Below are positions 61,259 through 64,000 of a DNA stretch of 64,000 nt, in pieces. Made by a program: the position numbers and the translations under genes. Origin of the DNA: Vitreoscilla massiliensis (GTDB taxonomy: Bacteria > Pseudomonadota > Gammaproteobacteria > Burkholderiales > Neisseriaceae). The stretch is from NCBI RefSeq assembly GCF_001457815.1, contig NZ_LN898221.1, forward strand, positions 577,053-641,052. The letters are read 5' to 3'. The stretch's first letter is position 1. Every line of letters begins with the position of its first letter. The notes beneath the pieces are model-generated. The model had not been told where the DNA came from. It searched no databases and saw only the letters and a list, made by a program, of their open reading frames with translations.

Positions 61259-61603
61259 TTATTTGTTCAAACGTTTGTGATTGGCGTGAACGCGGCGACT
61301 CAATGGTTTGATGGATTGATTGGCACTGCGTAAAGACTTGTTGATGACTTTTTGGTATTGCTGTGTCGACAATGGTTTATAGCAAGCGCTGTACATGATC
61401 CAAGGTGCGGTTTGTAACCAAACTTGCCACGCTTCCGCCCAGCCTTGCGCTTTTTCCGCAAACATCAATTCATATTCCGCCACAGTCTGTTCCGTCCATG
61501 GTTGACTGAACATCCACATGCGTTGAGACATCACCATAGGCACTTCCAAGGCCATGCGCGCGCTGGTTTGCCACAAATACCAGAAGTTACGGTTGGATGA
61601 CAT
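61259..61603 (-). CDS. Small cytosolic protein, possibly phasin-like
   Basis: A 114-residue protein without signal peptide. The N-terminal half is amphipathic and Trp/Met-rich (NFWYLWQTSARMALEVPMVMSQRMWMF) and the C-terminus strongly basic (SIKPLSRRVHANHKRLNK). This resembles small polyhydroxyalkanoate granule-associated (phasin-like) proteins annotated in Neisseriaceae, but I cannot confirm it and no pha gene is nearby. The ATG at 61603 has AAGGGAA upstream. Confidence 0.6.
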   Translation of the reverse strand: MSSNRNFWYLWQTSARMALEVPMVMSQRMWMFSQPWTEQTVAEYELMFAEKAQGWAEAWQVWLQTAPWIMYSACYKPLSTQQYQKVINKSLRSANQSIKPLSRRVHANHKRLNK

Positions 61604-61974
61604 AATAATTCCCTTTTCAATAAACTGCACCCATAATTTGTTGCAGCGCACAAATTATAACACCATGACTTCATGGTATTGTATTTTTTACACATTTTGA
61701 GATGGTCTTGTGCGTGTTTGGGTACAAGTATAAATTGAAAGGCTGCCTTTGCGGCAGCCTATGGGAATGGGGTACTTGGATTGGATAGCAACTGTCTGGA
61801 TGAAATGTTTACCAACATTAATGGTTTTGCCTATTACCAAGTAAACCATGTGTTTCTGAAGATACGTACAATAGACGCTCCTAAAGAAGTCACTGCTTGG
61901 ATTAATCGGATACTGCACCAAATGTGTTACATACACTATGGGCAACTGCCCATCCTGATTCCGGAGTGTTGCGC
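61604..61974. other. Intergenic region with a terminator hairpin
   Basis: About 370 bases. A hairpin lies at 61740-61760. Overlapping short frames on both strands (61781-61978 plus; 61688-61945 minus) lack ribosome sites and protein-like composition and are not called. Confidence 0.45.
61740..61760 (-). terminator. Hairpin terminator of the DUF465 gene
   Basis: AGGCTGCC and GGCAGCCT form an 8-bp stem with a 5-base loop; on the minus strand it is followed by TTTCAATTT. It lies about 215 bases after the DUF465 stop. Confidence 0.6.
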
Positions 61975-62190
61975 TTAAACTTGGATGTCTTTCAAATAAC
62001 GGTACATCTGGTCTTTCAATTGCAACTTCTGCCGTTTGAGTGATTCCAAATCTTCACCTTGCGCCAATAGGGCATCGTTACTTAAACGTTTTATTTGGTC
62101 ATCTAACTGCTGATGCTGCTGGTACATCATAGAAAACTCCAAATCATCATCACGAAGTTTCAGCGTCAAATCACGGTATTCCGGGAACAT
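61975..62190 (-). CDS. DUF465 (YdcH-like) small protein
   Basis: A 71-residue helical protein, MFPEYRDLTLKLRDDD followed by a coiled-coil (QQHQQLDDQIKRL, ESLKRQKLQLKDQMYRYL), typical of the DUF465/YdcH family. Function is unknown. The ribosome site GGAGG lies 7 bases before the ATG. Confidence 0.82.
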   Translation of the reverse strand: MFPEYRDLTLKLRDDDLEFSMMYQQHQQLDDQIKRLSNDALLAQGEDLESLKRQKLQLKDQMYRYLKDIQV

Positions 62191-62872
62191 CGCAATCCTC
62201 CATATTGCACAGGTTCGAATTAGACTAGCCTATGTAAATCAAGTTCTTAATATTAAAAAAACTTTACATTAATGCATTTGGTATATATGAAAACCTATTA
62301 ACTATTCCCGTATCCATATCAAAACATTCAATAAGCAATGCGCTTACACACCCAATGCAGCCATTTACACATTTAATATAACAACAGCACTGTGCTTTTC
62401 ATTTTTATACACATTAATTGATTCAGTTACTCCTGCCTTGAAACAAATAGAGAACTGTTACAGGCCGCATCAGTATGGCAAATTCACATTCATATCAATT
62501 AACTCTCCCATCTCGAGGCATCACTGCATCTGTCATCTGTCATTCGTCTAAAAACAAATACACTGACCCCACCTACTTTTATTCCAAGCCACACTCAAAG
62601 TCTGTTTTGTCTGGTAAGAGAAATCCATCTAGCTGACACATACTGCTATTTTTTGATAGAATTTACGTTTCGGGTTTTGGCATCGCCTTGATGCTGGTCT
62701 TGTTTGCCATGTTGATTTCCAAATATCAACAACTCAGTCAGCGCAAACAAGTCACCCATCTGCACAAAGTTCTGTACTAAACACAGACCATATGCAGAAT
62801 TATTTTGAATTCACGACGTTTTACGACATGCCGTCCAAACAAGCATGCCAAATACTAAAAAGAGGTTTTAAA
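62191..62872. other. Long AT-rich region upstream of yebC
   Basis: About 680 bases. It holds an unpaired DUS (62459-62469) and a 47-codon frame encoding a membrane-protein-like tail (62637-62780). The rest shows no gene. Confidence 0.5.
62637..62780 (+). pseudogene. Possible remnant: C-terminal tail of a membrane protein
   Basis: An open frame without a proper start encodes DRIYVSGFGIALMLVLFAMLI then SKYQQLSQRKQVTHLHKVLY and a stop: one transmembrane helix followed by a basic tail. Upstream in frame there is a TGA. It looks like the surviving 3' end of a lost membrane gene. It could also be a very short real membrane peptide from the ATG at 62691; no ribosome site supports this. Confidence 0.4.
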
Positions 62873-63601
62873 ATGGCTGGTCACAGTAAATGGGCTAATA
62901 TCAAACACAAAAAAGAACGCCAAGATGCCAAGCGCGGTAAGATTTTTACTCGCATCATTAAGGAAATCACTGTTGCTTCTAAAATGGGTGGCGGCGATCC
63001 TAACTCAAATCCTCGTTTGCGTTTGGCCATGGACAAGGCTGTTGATGCCAATATGCCAAAAGACAATATCCAACGCGCCATCGACAAAGGTACGGGCAAT
63101 TTGGAAGGCGTGGAATACGTAGAATTGCGCTACGAGGGCTATGGCATCGGTGGCGCGGCAGTGATGGTCGATTGCTTAACCGATAACAAAATCCGTACCG
63201 TTGCCGATGTGCGCCATGCCTTCACCAAAAATGGTGGCAATTTGGGTACCGATGGCTGTGTGGCGTTTAACTTTAAACACCAAGGTTATTTGGTGTTTGA
63301 ACCGGGTGTGGATGAAGATGCCTTGATGGAAGCGGCTTTGGAAGCCGGTGCCGAAGACGTGATTACCGATGAAGATGGTACGGTCGAAATCATCACCGAT
63401 CCTTATGAATACAGCCATGTCAAAGTGGCATTGGAAAGTGCTGGTTTCAAATCGGTAGACGGCGATGTGACCATGCGCGCGCAAAACGAAGCCGTTTTAG
63501 AAGGCGATGAAGCAGTACGCATGCAAAAATTGCTCGACGCTTTAGAAGACTTGGATGATGTGCAAGATGTTTACACTTCTGCAGTGATTGAGTTAGATTA
63601 A
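62873..63601 (+). CDS. yebC: YebC/PmpR-family regulator
   Basis: A 242-residue protein starting MAGHSKWANIKHKKERQDAKRGKIFTRIIKEI, the universal YebC N-terminus, with GGGDPNSNPRLRLA and DNIQRAIDKGTG. YebC-type proteins bind DNA as regulators and, more recently, have been linked to relief of ribosome stalling at proline-rich sites. The start at 62873 follows AGAGG; the longer frame from 62792 is not used. Confidence 0.95.
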   Translation: MAGHSKWANIKHKKERQDAKRGKIFTRIIKEITVASKMGGGDPNSNPRLRLAMDKAVDANMPKDNIQRAIDKGTGNLEGVEYVELRYEGYGIGGAAVMVDCLTDNKIRTVADVRHAFTKNGGNLGTDGCVAFNFKHQGYLVFEPGVDEDALMEAALEAGAEDVITDEDGTVEIITDPYEYSHVKVALESAGFKSVDGDVTMRAQNEAVLEGDEAVRMQKLLDALEDLDDVQDVYTSAVIELD

Positions 63602-63637
63602 GTCAAGATGGTTGGTTTTTCACTTGAGCTGTAATTT

Positions 63638-63670
63638 AATAAGGACAAGTATTCGCTTGTCCTTATTTTA
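63638..63670 (+). terminator. Rho-independent terminator of yebC
   Basis: AATAAGGACAAG and CTTGTCCTTATT form a perfect 12-bp stem with a 6-base loop, followed by a T-rich tract. Confidence 0.88.
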
Positions 63671-63683
63671 TTTGAGGTGAAAA

Positions 63684-64000
63684 ATGACCAAATCTGTACT
63701 GAAATCATCATTGTTCTGCGCCACAGCAGGTATTTTAGCATTGTCTGCCTGCGCGCAAACCACTGGCCCCCAAGGCAACAATCCTGATCAGTATTTAAGT
63801 CAATACCATTGGAACCTGCAATCGGCAGTGAACCAAAGCAATCAAACTTTGCCTGCATTTTACGCAGGAAAACAGCAACCTGCGGTGACTTTGGACATCA
63901 ATGAAGGTCGTTTTAATTTACACGGCAGTTGTAACCGCCTGATGGGTTCTTACACCACTAGCGCCAATACGTTTACAGGCGGCATGTTGGCCTCTACCAA
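63684..64000 (+). CDS. META/HslJ-domain lipoprotein, cut by the window end
   Basis: The frame starts at an ATG with GAGGTG upstream and is open to the last base, so only 105 residues are seen. The signal MTKSVLKSSLFCATAGILALSAC ends in an LSAC lipobox. The mature part has YHWNLQSA, then LDINEGRFNLHGSCNRLMGSY, the core of the META domain with the conserved Cys-Asn. It is a second META lipoprotein in the window, more canonical than the one at 11543-11998. Confidence 0.85.
   Translation, partial: MTKSVLKSSLFCATAGILALSACAQTTGPQGNNPDQYLSQYHWNLQSAVNQSNQTLPAFYAGKQQPAVTLDINEGRFNLHGSCNRLMGSYTTSANTFTGGMLAST

Larger units (their letters stand above)
2793..62469. repeat. DUS-like word GCGGCCTGTAA, dispersed family
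   Basis: About 45 exact copies of GCGGCCTGTAA or its complement by eye, for example at 2793, 6635, 14643, 17931, 26859, 31421, 37490, 41938, 49356, 50192, 55659, 59411, 60410 and 62459. Usual flanks are AA or AT before and A after. Many more near matches exist, including GCGGCCTGAA (18448, 19216, 22107, 34860). Copies occur inside genes singly and after genes as inverted pairs. This distribution is that of Neisseriaceae DNA uptake sequences. About 0.03 copies would be expected by chance with equal base frequencies. Confidence 0.85.

Noticed and set aside
61688..61978. Overlapping small frames on both strands near the DUF465 gene
   Set aside because: Opposite-strand frames cover the same bases, neither has a ribosome site, and one spans a terminator hairpin.

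Overview
The window is bacterial chromosomal DNA with dense genes on both strands. A short word, GCGGCCTGTAA (or its complement TTACAGGCCGC), occurs about 45 times by eye, both inside genes and as head-to-head hairpins after genes. This is how the DNA uptake sequences (DUS) of Neisseriaceae behave, but the word matches none of the DUS dialects I know. Gene content (PilC/PilY1, HemF, GshB, YebC, DUF4189, LprI-like proteins) also fits Neisseriaceae. The metabolic breadth (leucine catabolism, C-P lyase, PNAG) suggests an environmental member, perhaps near Vitreoscilla; that genus guess is inference.

Layout. 1-2775: 3' part of an autotransporter adhesin with a PTV(K/T/A) repeat stalk. 2838-8555: DOPA-dioxygenase family enzyme, Sel1 protein, LprI-like protein, argS and an amino-acid permease. 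8613-11488: trhP and pncB. 11543-13551: three exported proteins in a row (META lipoprotein, VWA protein, small secreted protein). 13845-16385: FUSC transporter and a DUF4189 protein. 16721-25772: leucine/isovalerate catabolic operon liuABCDE plus acyl-CoA synthetase, with a divergent TetR regulator. 25873-35613: phosphonate operon phnCDEGHIJKLMNP, preceded by a four-unit Pho box. 36027-41935: pgaABCD for the PNAG biofilm polysaccharide. 41937-44353: folB, plsY, uraA. 44560-48144: pilC/pilY1. 48578-53866: copper chaperone, dgkA, gshB, a hydrolase, tRNA-Tyr, a lipoprotein, and a PACE efflux pump with a divergent LysR regulator. 54324-57820: gloB, glycerate kinase, hemF. 58398-61086: znuABC with a Zur box. 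61259-64000: small proteins, yebC and a second META lipoprotein cut by the window end.

How the parts work together. The liu operon takes isovaleryl-CoA to acetoacetate and acetyl-CoA. The phn operon imports phosphonates and breaks the C-P bond; the Pho box implies expression under phosphate starvation. The znu operon imports zinc under Zur control. The autotransporter, PilC/PilY1 and PNAG system are all surface attachment functions.

The most notable observations are the apparently new DUS dialect and its trace in proteins (the word mostly reads Leu-Gln-Ala), the tandem Pho box, the decayed duplicate of the acyl-CoA synthetase 3' end, and the uncharacterised META-VWA-secreted gene trio. I found no CRISPR array, insertion sequence, prophage or rRNA.
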